NCBI GenBank assembly: GCA_026168455.1
Contig: CM047430.1
Location: forward strand, 25,872,735-25,936,734
DNA length: 64,000 nt
Direction of reading: 5' to 3'
Origin: Theocolax elegans
Taxonomy: Eukaryota; Arthropoda; Insecta; Hymenoptera; Cerocephalidae
Shown here: piece by piece, positions 37,852-50,509 of the stretch
How positions within the stretch are numbered: position 1 is the first letter of the stretch
Layout of the letters: each line of letters opens with the position of its first letter
The notes under the pieces: model-generated
Databases searched by the model: none
What the model was told of the DNA's origin: nothing
Seen by the model: the letters and a program-made list of their open reading frames with translations, nothing else
Position numbers and translations under genes: made by a program

Positions 37852-38252
37852 CCGATTTTTTTTCGCCATCACAGTTAGAACTTGTACAACGTTTTTAATT
37901 TTTGGTTTTATTTTAAACATCGCATCAATGAAAATATCATTGTAGTTATCGAATTGCTTTACTAATTCATTGTTACTTAGAAAAAGTTGAAAAGACTCAG
38001 ATGACGATTTTATTAATTTGGCGAGTAGCTTTAAGTCCTTATGATGTTTATTTGAAAATAACTGCTGTTCCATGTAATCTCCGAATTCTTTTAAAGAATG
38101 ATACTCATATTTTATTAAATGATTATTTTCCTTCTTTTTCGCCCTAATAATCGTTGACTTCATTTGTACAAATGAAGTATACTTGCTTAAGTCAGGATAT
38201 CTAAAAAATAATTCAATTTTATAAGACTTTTCAATTTTCTTTTTAAAATATA
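37852..38252 (-). CDS. MULE N-terminal exon, unit 3 (full length)
   Basis: Open from the linker to FIDAMFKIKPKIKNVV and then QVLTVMAKKNRI before the GTAAGT donor. This is the complete form of the exon. It joins in phase 0 to AVPCMWVIM of the core exon, giving the continuous strand order expected of a MULE domain. The sequence just upstream differs slightly from units 1 and 2. Confidence 0.6.
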
Positions 38253-38799
38253 TTGCCTGCAAGACAATTATTATTTTTACTAGTCAATTGATGAGAAATC
38301 AGCTAGTTTCGTTAGCTAATTAAAACGATTTTTCCAGCAGGTACTGGCTAAAAATTCGTCAACGAAATGAACACATGGTGGGAAAAGGGAGGGGAAATCA
38401 AAACCTTAAGATATTCTAACCTAATTACGTAATCGTATTTTGGTTTTACGTGAGAGCTCTAATGTTTAGTCATTGAGAACAATTTGGTACTATACAATAA
38501 ATGAGAAGCAGAGGAAAATCGGACACGGAAATAAAAAATTAAAGAAAAGGGGTAAAAATTAGATGGTTATAATGTTTACAAAATACGCAAAGTGGTTTTT
38601 GCAAGCTCATTTCCAAATATTAGACTCTTCAAAAGCTCTTAAAAAGCACTATAAGCCACAATGAATATCGAAATAAGTGAATAATTAATTAGTTAAATAA
38701 CACGCAAAAACGAAGAATGCGAGGTGCGACTGCTAACACGAAATAGAGTGGGGTGGCGCTAAGCAATATCTTGCTTCACGAGTTTTTAACAGTCTGTTG

Positions 38800-39177
38800 C
38801 TAGAAAACGTCGCCCAGTTCACCATTTATTATTACGCAAGTAATTCGGGAACATTTCTTGCAGAGATTATTCGACTCTGAGATGAACAATAAAATAATAT
38901 TGTTAAAATAAATAATGACTTGTAGAATTATTTTATGTGCAAATTGAATAATATCTATTGACAATTGCTTACAAGTTTGCTGTAGCATTAAAAATGCAGG
39001 AGGCTGTTCCAGCCCCTGGATTTGCAGCATTGTTTTTTAGTATTTGTCGCAATTTCCTTTTTTCAAGAGACTGATGAGTACTCTTTATGCAAGTATGAGG
39101 ATGGATCATTTATAGCCTTCATTCTCTTTTACGTGCAATATTGCACGGCAAGCAATTTTTATGCAGCCATATCTAAA
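38800..39177 (-). pseudogene. FLYWCH-like exon, unit 3
   Basis: Same exon as in unit 1. One base is missing near 39109 (GGATCATTTATAG instead of GGATCAATTTATAG), which shifts the frame just before the His-x-His segment. Confidence 0.5.
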
Positions 39178-39582
39178 ATGTGTTAAAAATAATATCTTGA
39201 GAGTTAAGAACGACATTTAACTTTTAATAAGAAATTTAAAGTAGTATGTACAATATTTTATAATTTGTATAAGAATAGCGAACTTTCGACTCAGTAGCTT
39301 TGGAACATTTGAAAACAAGAATGAAAAAATAAAGCCCATAATCGAGACATTTTAGCCTCTATTATTGCGATTCCGGTCGTGAAATTCATTTTTTTTGTTA
39401 ATTATATAAACTTAGACTAATTGAAATCACCGTATAAATAAATCATGTAATAAGAGGGTGTTCGCAATGGTGAGTACGTATTTTTTTAGTGCACGATAGT
39501 ACAAACGTAAGTCTGTGTGAATGTGTATGGGATGTGCATAATTGAATTTCTGTTGGTGTTAGTGTGCATACTTACTATCCGA

Positions 39583-39952
39583 TTTACAACGTTTTTAATT
39601 TTTGGTTTTATTTTAAACGTCGCATCAATGAAAATATCATTGTAGTTATCGAATTGCTTTACTAATTCATTGTTACTTAGAACAAGTTGAAAAGACTCAG
39701 ATGACAATTTTATTAATTTGGCGAGTAGCTTTAAGTCCTTATGATGTTTATTTGAAAATAACTGCTGTTCCATGTAATCTCCGAATTCTTTTAAAGAATG
39801 ATACTCATATTTTATTAAATTATTATTTTCCTTCTTTTTCGCCCTAATAATCGTTGACTTCATTTGTACAAATGAAGTATACTTGCTTAAGTCAGGATAT
39901 CTAAAAAATAATTCAATTTTATAAGACTTTTCAATTTTCTTTTTAAAATATA
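39583..39952 (-). CDS. MULE N-terminal exon, unit 4 (27-bp deletion)
   Basis: Open through FIDATFKIKPKI, with the same 27-bp in-frame deletion after KNVV as units 1 and 2. The first catalytic Asp is in the consensus DATF form here. Confidence 0.6.
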
Positions 39953-40573
39953 TTGCCTGCAAGAAAATGAATTACTTTTACTAGTCAATTGATGAGAAAT
40001 TAGCTAGTTTTGTTAGCTAATTTAAAACGATTTTTCCAGCAGGTACTGGCTAAAAATTCGTCAACGAAATGAACACATGGTGGGAAAAGGGAGGGGAAAT
40101 CAAAACCTTAAGATATTCTAACCTAATTACGTAATCGTATTTTGGTTTTTCGTGAGAGCCTCTAATGTTTAGTCATTGAGAACAATTTGGTACTATACAA
40201 TAAATGAGAAGACAGAGGAAAATCGGACACGGAAATAAAAAATTAAAGAAAAGGGGTTAAAAATTAGATTGGTTATAATGTTTACAAGATACGCAAAGTG
40301 GTTTTTGCAAGCTCATTTCCAAATATTAGACTCTTGAAAAGCTCTTAAAAAGCACTATAAGCCACAATGAATATCGAAATAAGCGAATAATTAATTAGTT
40401 AAATAACACGCAAAAACGAAGAATGCAGAGGTGCGACTGCTAACACGAAATAGAGTGGGGTGGCGCTAAGCAATATCTTGCTTCACGAGTTTTTAACTAG
40501 TCTGTTGCTAGAAAACGTCGCCCAGTTCACCATTTATTATTACGCAAGTAATCGGGAACATTTCTTGCAGAGA

Positions 40574-40880
40574 TTATTCGACTCTGAGATGAACAATAAA
40601 AATAACATTGTTAAAATAAATAATGACTTGTAGAATTATTTTATGTGCAAATTGAATAATATCTATTGACAATTGCTTACAAGTTTGCTGTAGCATTAAA
40701 AATGCAGGAAACTGTTCCAGCCCCTGGATTGCAGCATTGTTTTTTAGTATTTGTCGCAATTTCCTTTTTTCAAGAGACTGATGAGTACTCTTTATGCAAG
40801 TATGAGGATGGATCAGTTTATAGCCTTCATTCTCTTTTACGTGCAATATTGCACGGCAAGCAATTTTTATGCAGCCATAT
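40574..40880 (-). CDS. FLYWCH-like exon, unit 4
   Basis: Same reading as unit 2, with YGCIKIACRAILHVKENEG and HPHTC. A downstream difference near 40600 changes the tail. Exon end unresolved. Confidence 0.45.
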
Positions 40881-41273
40881 CTAAAATGTGTTAAAAATAA
40901 TATCTTGAGAGTTAAGAACGACATTTAACTTTTAATAAGAAATTTAAAGTAGTATGTACAATATTTTATAATTTGTACAAGAATAGCGAACTTTCGACTC
41001 AGTAGCTTTGGAACATTTGAAAACAAGAAATGAAAAAATAAAGCCCATAATCGAGACATTTTAGCCTCTATTATTGCGATTCCGGTCGTGAAATTCATTT
41101 TTTTGTTAATTATATAAACTTAGACTAATTGAAATCACCGTATAAATAAATCATGTAATAAGAGGGTGTTCGCAATGGTGAGTACGTATTTTTTTAGTGC
41201 GCGATAGTACGAACGTAAGTCTGTGTGAATGTGTATGGGATGTGCATAATTGAATTTCTGTTGGTGTTAGTGT

Positions 41274-41690
41274 GCACACTTACTATCTGATTTTTTTTCG
41301 CCATTACAGTTAGAACTTGTACAACGTTTTTAATTTTTGGTTTTATTTTAAACGTCGCATCAATGAAAATATCATTGTAGTTATCGAATTGCTTTACTAA
41401 TTCATTGTTACTTAGAAAAAGATGAAAAGACTCAGATGACGATTTTATTAATTTGGCGTGTAGCGTAAAGTCCTTATGATGTTTATTTGAAAATAACTGC
41501 TGTTCCATGTAATCTCCGAATTCTTTTAAAGAATGATACTCATATTTTATTAAATGATTATTTTCCTTCTTTTTCGCCCTAATAATCGTTGACTTCATTT
41601 GTACAAATGAAGTATATTTGCTTAAGTCAGGATATCTAAAAAATAATTCAATTTTATAAGACTTTTCAATTTTCTTTTTAAAATATATAT
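41274..41690 (-). CDS. MULE N-terminal exon, unit 5 (full length)
   Basis: Open through FIDATFKIKPKIKNVV and QVLTVMAKKNQI before the GTAAGT donor. It is the most diverged unit (for example KDFTLHAKLIKSSSESFHLF in place of KDLKLLAKLI). Being distal, it may be closest to the ancestral copy. Confidence 0.55.
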
Positions 41691-42416
41691 TGCCTGCAAG
41701 AAAATGAATTACTTTTACTAGTCAATTGATGAGAAATTAGCTAGTTTTGTTAGGTAATTTAAAACGATTTTTCCAGCAGGTACTGGCTAAAAATTCGTCA
41801 ACGAAATGAACACATGGTGGGAAAAGGGAGGGGAAACCAAAACCTTAAGATATTCTAACCTAATTACGTAATCGTATTTTGGTTTTTCGTGAGAGCCTCT
41901 AATGTTTAGTCATTGAGAACAATTTGGGTACTATACAATAAATGAGAAGGCAGAGGAAAATCGGACACGGAAATAAAAAATTAAAGAAAAGGGGTTAAAA
42001 ATTAGATTGGTTATAATGTTTACAAGATACGCAAAGTGGTTTTTGCAAGCTCATTTCCAAATATTAGACTCTTGAAAAGCTCTTAAAAAGCACTATAAGC
42101 CACAATGAATATCGAAATAAGCGAATAATTAATTAGTTAAATAACACGCAAAAACGAAGAATGCGGAGGTGCGACTGCTAACACGAAATAGAGTGGGATG
42201 GCGCTAAGCAATATCTTTGCTTCACGAGTTTTTAACCAGTCTGTTGCTAGAAAACGTTGCCCAGTTCACCGTTTATTATTACGCAAGTAACTCGGGAACA
42301 TTTCTTGCAGAGATTATTCGACTCTGAGATGAACAATAAAAATAACATTGTTAAAATAAATAATGACTTGTAGAATTATTTTATGTGCAAATTGAATAAT
42401 ATCTATTGACAATTGC

Positions 42417-42623
42417 TTACAAGTTTGCTGTAGCATTAAAAATGCAGGAAACTGTTCCAGCCCCTGGATTCGCAGCATTGTTTTTTAGTATTTGTCGCAA
42501 TTTCCTTTTTTCAAGAGACTGATGAGTACTCTTTATGCAAGTATGAGGATGGATCAGTTTATAGCCTTCATTCTCTTTTACGTGCAATATTGCACGGCAA
42601 GCAATTTTTATGCAGCCATATCT
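42417..42623 (-). CDS. FLYWCH-like exon, unit 5
   Basis: YGCIKIACRAILHVKENEG, HPHTC and LEKRKLRQILKNNAA are present and the reading ends NATANL. The first half of the FLYWCH finger should lie farther upstream (above 42750), but I could not find it there. Confidence 0.45.
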   Translation of the reverse strand, partial: RYGCIKIACRAILHVKENEGYKLIHPHTCIKSTHQSLEKRKLRQILKNNAANPGAGTVSCIFNATANL

Positions 42624-42989
42624 AAAATGTGTTAAAAATAATATCTTGAGAGTTAAGAACGACATTTAACTTTTATATAAGAAATTTAAAGTAGTATGTA
42701 CAATATTTTATAATTTGTACAAGAATAGCGAACTTTCGACTCAGTCGCTAAACATTGGCTTCGAAACCCCCTTCAGATATGGATAAATAAAGTTATTTAA
42801 AATTCGTTCTTTGAGCTAATTGATTAATAAAAAAAAATTATTACATATAACCCATGATAATAAATAAATTATATAATTCCTACCAACTTTATAACAATTC
42901 AAAAATTTTTTAGAGGTTGTTTAGATACTTCATTGAAGCCAATTATATAATAAATTAATAATAATAAATAAATTGATAATAATCTTTAT

Positions 42990-43620
42990 GAAAAAGAATA
43001 GTTGTCAAAATATCGCATATTACAAGATAATGGAAATTCTTAATGTCTAAAAATTTCCAGGATAACCAAAAATCCATAATTGATCCTCTACAAAAAGTAC
43101 TATTGCCAAAATGCCCCATAATAATTAATTGTATATTAACTGACAAATTTCCTTCATTATAAACTTTTTTAAAGAATGAATGTTCTCACATAATTCCCAA
43201 GAATATAAAAAATTATATTATTCCAACCAAAAGTCCTACAAAAAAGTTTTATCTACGTTGTGTACAAATTCACGCGATAATAAAAAATCCATAATGTATA
43301 ACCAATGAAAAGAACAATTGCCAAAATACCCCATAATCAATTTTCGTACAATTCCAACAAAATTTCTCATAATAAAAAAAGAATTTTTATAGCAAATGTT
43401 CACATATTTAAAGATAATCGAAATTCGATAATGGATTTTATACAGAAAAGTACTGTTACCAAAATTCCTAACATTAAAAAACTTATATAATAAGTGTTAA
43501 ATATTTCCAAGAAAATAAGTTTATATCTAGCATGTCCACAAATTCGCAAAATAATCAAGTAGATAATGAATCTTCTTTAAAAGGACTATTAACAACATTC
43601 TCCACATTGAAAATTTTGTA
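42990..43620. repeat. Degenerate satellite-like repeats, about 210 bp period
   Basis: Motifs such as TTGCCAAAATNCCCCATAAT, GATAATNGAAATTC and AAAAATCCATAAT recur at about 43010-43140 and 43270-43470 with heavy divergence. Short ORFs here follow the repeat and are not genes. Sequence from 43620 to 44448 shows nothing else. Confidence 0.4.
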
Positions 43621-44448
43621 TAATTGCTGACAACTTTTCGACACTGTAAGGTGACATAAATTTTCCAATAATTTATCACGAATTTCTCAAATGAGCCACG
43701 TTCTGTAATTTATCACGATATACAAAGAAAATACATATATTTAATCGAATTTTCCACAATTTACTTACATGCAATGTATAAAAAAATCATATTATATCTA
43801 ATTTCCCTAAATTTTTTATGATTTATCTTATATTTTTAAGAAAGGACACCTTTATTCATATTTATATCAAAGAATAAAATACATAAAATAGGATTAAACG
43901 TCTTTAAATGTTACCAAATAGTTATAAATTATGATTTTAAGTACGTGTATAGAAAATATAATGATTAAGTTACGTGTAATAATTTAGACAAAGTGATTAA
44001 GCATAGTAAATAATTAAATTTTTTATTTCAAAGAAATAATTAAACTGACGTAAACATAACATATATCGATATAAACATGACATAATCATTGCATTTTTAT
44101 TATAAAAATCTCAAAGTGAATATTGTCACCTAAATCAATAAACACACATTTACAATTTGTAAGTTTTGGTACGAATAATATTTTAAGGTTAATCGTTACA
44201 GAAATTGGAACTAAGGCCATATCCCACGCAAATCTATGTAAAATAAAAAAAATATAATCAGCCGAAAGAATATTCAATTTTACCTGGTTCTAGCTTTGTT
44301 CTTAGCCTTATAATTATACCCATCGTAGTGGAGGCCCTTAAGTAAATCTTCCTGTCCTGCCATCATTGAAAGAGAGAAAGTTGCAGCAAGAGAAAACAAA
44401 TGATAGTATTATTTTGGTACCGATCAATGTTAGTTTCAACCATAATCG

Positions 44449-44760
44449 CAAGTAATGATAATACCTTTAATCGTCAGGTTAACTCGAGCGAGCTGAAGCT
44501 TACGCCTATGCGCCACCGCGGTACAACGTGTAAAAAGTATGTGCCACCTTCGGGGGTCTGCTGGTCGCCTGGTTCTTTGCAGCTCCGAACCGTGTTTAAA
44601 AGCGAATAAGTCGAGTGTCGCGATGTATTGAAGGTGCATTTAGTACCTCATGCATTTATTCGTTTATATTAATGTCTTATTAATTTAATTTAGAAAAAAC
44701 TTTAATATTATATATTCATTTTAGAATTCTATACTATGCAAGTAATGATAATACCTTTAA
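44449..44760. other. Segment flanked by 23-bp direct repeats
   Basis: The sequence GCAAGTAATGATAATACC and its next five bases occur at about 44449-44471 and 44738-44760. The enclosed 266 bases are GC-rich at first, then AT-rich. Long perfect direct repeats suggest a retroposed insertion with target duplication, but there is no poly(A) and I cannot name the insert. From 44761 to 45442 I see no gene. Confidence 0.45.
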
Positions 44761-45442
44761 CATAATTATATTTATTATGTATTGTTTATCTAATAACCGT
44801 TAATTGAATAATAATTAAAAAAATTTATTATTCGTAGTCACTGATGATTGCTTAGATAATTGCATAAAATTAGTTAATACTCTTATCCTATACATAATTA
44901 TTTAATGAAGAAATTGAAAAGCCGCAGCTGTTTAAAATAATTTTTCGATTCTTCAAACTCCGACCGGCTGTTTTCTAGTTATGGGCAAAGGCGCATATGC
45001 ACAGATGGAGATGGCAGACAAGCCGTATCCAGTACCGATGATGCGGCCGCGGAAGACCTCTTCACGCTTCATGTTATATTGATATAGCTGGTGGAAACTT
45101 CGACATTTTTGCACCCTAGATAACTGACCCCCATCCCCCCACCCGCCGCTACTCATCTCTGCCTTATTTTCTATCATCAACCCTTTATGATATCGAATAA
45201 TCGCAGAATTACCGACGATGGAAGGTAGCCCCGCCATTAACATTTTAAAATTAGAACGCTTCTCTGATTGGTGGGCCAAAAAAAAGAGATCGGTCTGTCA
45301 TTGGTGGGCTATTTGACGCGTGGGCTAAATGACACCCATCCACGTATACGCTATAATATATAAAAAGAATTTATTTTATGAAAGGATTTTAAAAATAAGA
45401 ATAATTATGATAATAATTAGAATATTTTTATAGTAATTAGTA

Positions 45443-46139
45443 CACGGAGAGAAATATTTAGTAAATATTACAAAGCAGTTTGGTAAAAATTCCTAAACTC
45501 CCAAGTAATGTGGTCACAGACCGAAAAAACCGAAAAAATTACCAAACTGCTAATTAAAATTTACAGTAAATGTAGTAAAATTTACTCTAAATGTAGTAAA
45601 ATTTGTGGAGTTAACGTACTAAATTTTACAATTAAGCTTGTAAATTTTATTAACTTTGATTTTTTCCTATACTGTTTACGAAATTCTATAAACAACAGTA
45701 CAGCACGAGATACCGAAAAGAAGCGATAAAGTTGCGATCTTTAGGTTAAAATTTTTATTGGAATCGCGTCGTTCGTTTGTTTACTTTAAAAGGACGATTC
45801 GATGAAACACATGCAAGTGACGCGGTGGCGCAATGGTAAGGACTTGGAATCTCAACCCAAACTTCGCAGGTTCGATCCCGATGACATCCAGAATTTTTTT
45901 CACTAATTAAATTTCATTTAAATATTTAAAATATCCATAATACTCGAATAATATACATAAACTCAAAAATAAATAATATGGGAGAAAAAAAATTTTTTTT
46001 CTGATGTTAAAAAAAAAATTAAAATTACAATTTAGTCTAGTAAAAATTACGAGATTCGCAGTTTGTTACCACATTACTTGAGAGTTTAGGAATTTTTACC
46101 AAACTGCTTTGTAATATTTACTAATTATTTCTCTCCGTG
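45443..46139. mobile_element. MITE with about 70-bp inverted repeats and TA duplication
   Basis: The ends are CACGGAGAGAAATA and its reverse complement, each flanked by TA. The inverted repeats extend about 70 bases (45443-45512 with 46058-46139). The core includes a tRNA-like sequence (45818-45889). The TA target points to Tc1/mariner-type mobilisation. Confidence 0.75.
45818..45889 (+). other. tRNA-like sequence inside MITE
   Basis: An A-box-like GTGGCGCAATGG and a B box GGTTCGATCCC are about 45 bases apart, as in a tRNA gene. The acceptor arm (GACGCGG with CATCCAG) does not pair, so it is a tRNA-derived remnant and not a tRNA gene. It shows that this MITE has captured a Pol III promoter. 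Confidence 0.5.
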
Positions 46140-46329
46140 TAGATTTTAATGTTATACTTAAATTTGATGATACTTATTTGTAAATTACATATTGCTAATT
46201 TTAATAGATTTACTTTTACTTTAACAAGAAACCACATAATTGGATTTATATTCTAAATATCAGAAACCATTTTTGTGAGTGTAGATATAGAAAATGTTTA
46301 AAAATAAATTTTTATGTACATTTAAATAC

Positions 46330-46815
46330 TGGCAAGTTAAACGCATTAAAGTGTCAAAATAGTGCAAAAAAAACGTTTTTTCTACTTTATAAAGACAAAT
46401 ATTAATTGCACTGTAAAAGTTTAAATGTAAAAAATCTTTATCTTAATAAGATGAAATTTTTTTGTATACAACACTTTATACTTAGATGAATAATTTTAAA
46501 GTTTAGTACAAAAAAACAGTTGGGAAGCCTAAAATGTACAATAAAAGAAGCTTTTCAGACATTAACTAAATAAATATTGATTTCACGTAGAAATTTGAAA
46601 TGTAAGAAATGTTCATCACATTAAATGAAAACTTTTTTCTATTAAACATTTCTTCCTCACATTGATATTTTTCCTGGTAAATGAAAAAAAATGATTAAAA
46701 AAGCGTAAAATGTACAAAAAGACGGTTTTAGACCTTATCTAAATAAATATCGATTATACGTACAAATCTTAAAGGTAAGAAATGTTTATCACAAAAAAAA
46801 AGTTTTGTTTACCTT
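46330..46815. repeat. Three degenerate repeats of about 180 bp
   Basis: Similar blocks start near 46345, 46527 and 46704. They share TAAAATGTACAATAAAAG-like starts, AATAAATATTGATT and GTAAGAAATGTTCATCAC motifs. Divergence is high. From 46816 to 47636 there is no clear gene; a 46-codon minus-strand ORF at 47037-47180 (MTTRNKVIEGIKHNF...) is unsupported. Confidence 0.4.
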
Positions 46816-49800
46816 CTAATTGTTTTTGAAAATGTATATATGCTTGTACGTACTATGTATGTAAACAAGTCAATCGAAAAATTCAGTCAATTTTTTACCC
46901 ATTTGGCTAAATTTATTTTTATAGTAACTTTTAAATATTACAGTCGTTTATTTTTTAAAGCACTTAACGATTGTGCCTGGAATGTAAAAGCGTATAGGTT
47001 TTACATATTTTGGGTCCTATAGTTAATTTTTTTACTTTCTACTTGTTAATGGATTGGATTGAAAGACAGAAATAATTCTGTTCGTTACCCTGATCATCTA
47101 AAAATTCTACTTTATTAACCTCTACGAATGGAGTAAAATTGTGCTTTATGCCTTCGATCACTTTATTTCTCGTAGTCATACTTTTTTGTTTTGAAATTAT
47201 TTTAACCTTTTTCGACTAATACAAAATTAAATTTATTATGTTAAATTAAATGCACCAAAATACCTTACAATATTGAACAAAATTTAGAAATTTAAAATTA
47301 CATTGTTGTTTAAACAAGTGACCTTTTAAATGAAAGAAAAGATCGACATAGTTTTAGTATTTTACACTTTGTTTTACATTTTAACGCATTATCATATATT
47401 ACATCATACATTCTAGTTGTGTCGAGGTATTACTAGTTTTACCTATTATAATATAATAGTATTTACATACTATTTAGTATGAATCAATTCATATTTTCTG
47501 TAGTAGACTTTACAGAAATAATTTTCCTACCAAAAAAATCAGGAGAAAAAGAATGATTGTTTGATGTGTTGGTTAATAATCTTAATGAAAAGCTTTCTGC
47601 CTTGCCATATAGGAAATCCCAAGCTGTGATTATTTACCCTGTTGAAAAAAATCATATGATATTTTCACCTAAAATTTTCACCTGATAATTTTAGGTAACT
47701 TTTGTTTCATTTTTTTAAGTAAATTAGGTAATTTTATCAGGTAAAAATTTTAGGTAAAAAATTTAGGTAAAATTTTTTGCTTTTGATTTTTTGATAGAAA
47801 TTTTGCTTATATATATGAATTTAAATACGTAAATATATCACTTCAAAATATTATCCAATTAATTTATGTAGTAGTATAAAATAGTGTCCTTAATATTAAT
47901 ATGCTTAACAATATATTACATTAATAACCTAAAAAACGTACGTAATAAATTTAAGTAATTTTATCAAGTATTTTGTTGCATAACTATTTATTAGAAAATA
48001 ATCAGGTGATTTTATTTTTTGAGTGCTCGACTCTACAAGTAAAGAGAGCATGCGCAGCACGTTAATCGAATTACAAATTTGCGATTAAAAATAATGATAA
48101 ATTGCATTTTTATATCTAAGAATAGGCACATATTATAGTTACTGAAGACACACATAAACATTGTTAGAATTGCCTATTCTTAGACCTTTACCAACACACA
48201 ATAATTACTTAGAGCATCGGTTAGTTCCGATGCGTTGAGCATCAGGTACCTCGTACGTGATACAACACATAACGGTTCTTAGTTCTGGCGCGCATATCGT
48301 AACACGGTAACCGCAAATACTGAAACTTGTGATATTTCTGAATTGCTGCGTATTTTCTCCACATATAACAGGTTAAGTATGTAAAATATTAATTATAATA
48401 GTAATTATAAATACTCATCAATCATTTCCTTATATCATTTATTATCGTTTAATTACTATTGAAGAAGAAGAATGTTTTATATTTACATAACCTAAAAATT
48501 CTGATACTTGAATTACTTTAAATTGTATACATATATTAATTTACAATTATTGTTAATTAAGTATAATATCAGTCAAATTATTATTTGGTTAGAATTTAAA
48601 GTAATTGTTTATTAAAAGTCATAATTTTTTACTTACAAAGGAGACCAACCAAGTAAATACCAAAAAACAATTCGCTAGTTTAATTTATAAATATGATATA
48701 GAAAGTAAAAGCTATAGTTTAAAAAAAATCATGCTATCAATATAATTAATTTAATAGCTTTTGAGTTCAAATAAATTTTATGGTTTTTGTAGTATGATGA
48801 TAATTGTTTTTACCAAGTGCATATACATTAGAATATAAAAATTTATACTAAAATATTTTGCTAGAAAGAGTTTTTGTTAATTTATAGAGATACATAATAA
48901 ATTTTTATATTTTTGAAAGCTTCAACACTGTATGTATAAATGTGTATACATATATGTATGATATATTCTCTTAAATATTGTTTTAAAGACTAAACATTCC
49001 TATACATATTATGTATTTTATTTCTATACAGTTTTATTCGCAATTTCATCAGAGCAAAGGGATGTAAACTAAGTTTTAATATGACTTTATCTAAATCAAA
49101 GGACGAGTTGATATTTCTGTGTGATGGTTTGATACTTTTTATTTGAAAATATTTCAAACTTATAATCTATAAAAATTGTATTTGTAAACTTTGTTTTAAT
49201 TACTATTTTATAGTTTTATTAAAATTGCATTAATATAAAGATATTGTACATAATATATACAATTAATAATTTGCTATAAATATATTAATGTTATATAACT
49301 ATGTACTTTTAATAGTACATTGTTAAAATGTACAATTAACATTTAATTTATATTGTATCATAGGATAAATTATGAACCAATAATAGCTCTAATACAAAAA
49401 ATATTTATTTCATTATAAAAATGTGATTTTAAACTAAAAAAAGCTTCAACATTTAATTTTAGTACTATCCGGATACAACTGAATGTCAATTTATATTGTA
49501 TAATAGAAGAAGTTATTGAAAGATGATAGCTTCAATACAAAAAAATATTTATATTATTACAAAATTGTGATTTTAAACTAAAATAAGCTTTCTTATGTAT
49601 TATAAGATAGCATCGATTTACAATATACATATACTATTACATAGTTTAAAATTGAATTTAAGTTTTATCTGGAGTCATAATTGAAATTGTTAAAATAAAA
49701 ATTTAAAAAAACAACAAATATTACAACAAAATAGAAAGGAAACTATATTACATAAATTAAAAAATTTATTTGAAGGTTTTTTTAGATAGAATTTTTGCTT

Positions 49801-49895
49801 TTAATGATTTCCTTGATTAATTTCCTTCATGATAATCATGATCATAATATTTTACAAAAAATAGTACAAGATTTAGTTTAAATTGTATTTTTTCT

Positions 49896-50131
49896 TTACA
49901 GTTTCAACAGATACATGTGACAGCTTGGTGTCACATATTGCAGGATCTCCTGAACTACACCAAAACGCTAGCATTAATAATATAACAATCCCTTTAATAA
50001 ATTGTCAAAATGTGCCTCTTGACCTAGAACGTACCTCAGAAAACACCTGTATTATAATTGATTCACCAAATGGTGTATTATCAGCAAAACCTATAGTATA
50101 AGGGAATCCAACAGTCTTTCCTTTTCACCAA
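49896..50131 (+). CDS. Exon-like segment inside the 5.45 kb element
   Basis: The acceptor TTTTTTCTTTACAG precedes an open reading VSTDTCDSLVSHIAGSPEL that ends at a stop at 50099-50101. A second acceptor-like site (ATTTTTTTTCAG) follows near 50291. Upstream, a GC-richer stretch (48200-48372) ends at a donor-like ACAG/GTTAAGT. The composition is less AT-biased than the surroundings, which supports a real exon. No domain is recognised; it may be captured host sequence. Confidence 0.35.
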
Positions 50132-50509
50132 GTAAATAATTTAATTATTTATCGTTAAATAAATATTAGAATAGAAAAAGGCAAAACTATAATTTTGTAA
50201 ATAATCTTTATCATATGAATTTTATAATAATAGTTTACAATCAGTATTCCTAAATATAACTTACTTGTTCCTTAAATAAATTTTTTTTCAGTTGTTCCTT
50301 CAAACAGTGATAATTATATACAGTTATATATACTATATATAGTTTAAGAAGAAAAAGATATTTCATAAGCATCGCAGTTCTTTGTAAAGGATATTTATAT
50401 ATAAAATCAAATCTGAAATACTGCAAATAAATTATATTTATATAAAGATTGTAATATGAACATTTATTAGTATTCGAGAATTACAATGCAAATATGTCTG
50501 TGATCACTT

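Larger units (their letters stand above)
34133..42745 (-). repeat. Tandem array of five 1.7 kb units carrying MULE gene exons
   Basis: The junction sequence GCGAACTTTCGACTCAGTAG starts at 34133, 35846, 37550, 39278 and 40986, and a final partial copy is at 42728. Unit lengths are about 1713, 1704, 1728, 1708 and 1742 bases. Units are very similar, differing by scattered substitutions and small indels. Each holds, on the minus strand, a FLYWCH-like exon and a downstream MULE N-terminal exon. The single downstream exons lie at 31.5-32.8 kb. Confidence 0.9.

Noticed and set aside
34133..42745. CRISPR-like or satellite DNA interpretation of the array
   Set aside because: Units are 1.7 kb, carry exons with splice sites and show no short repeat-spacer pattern.
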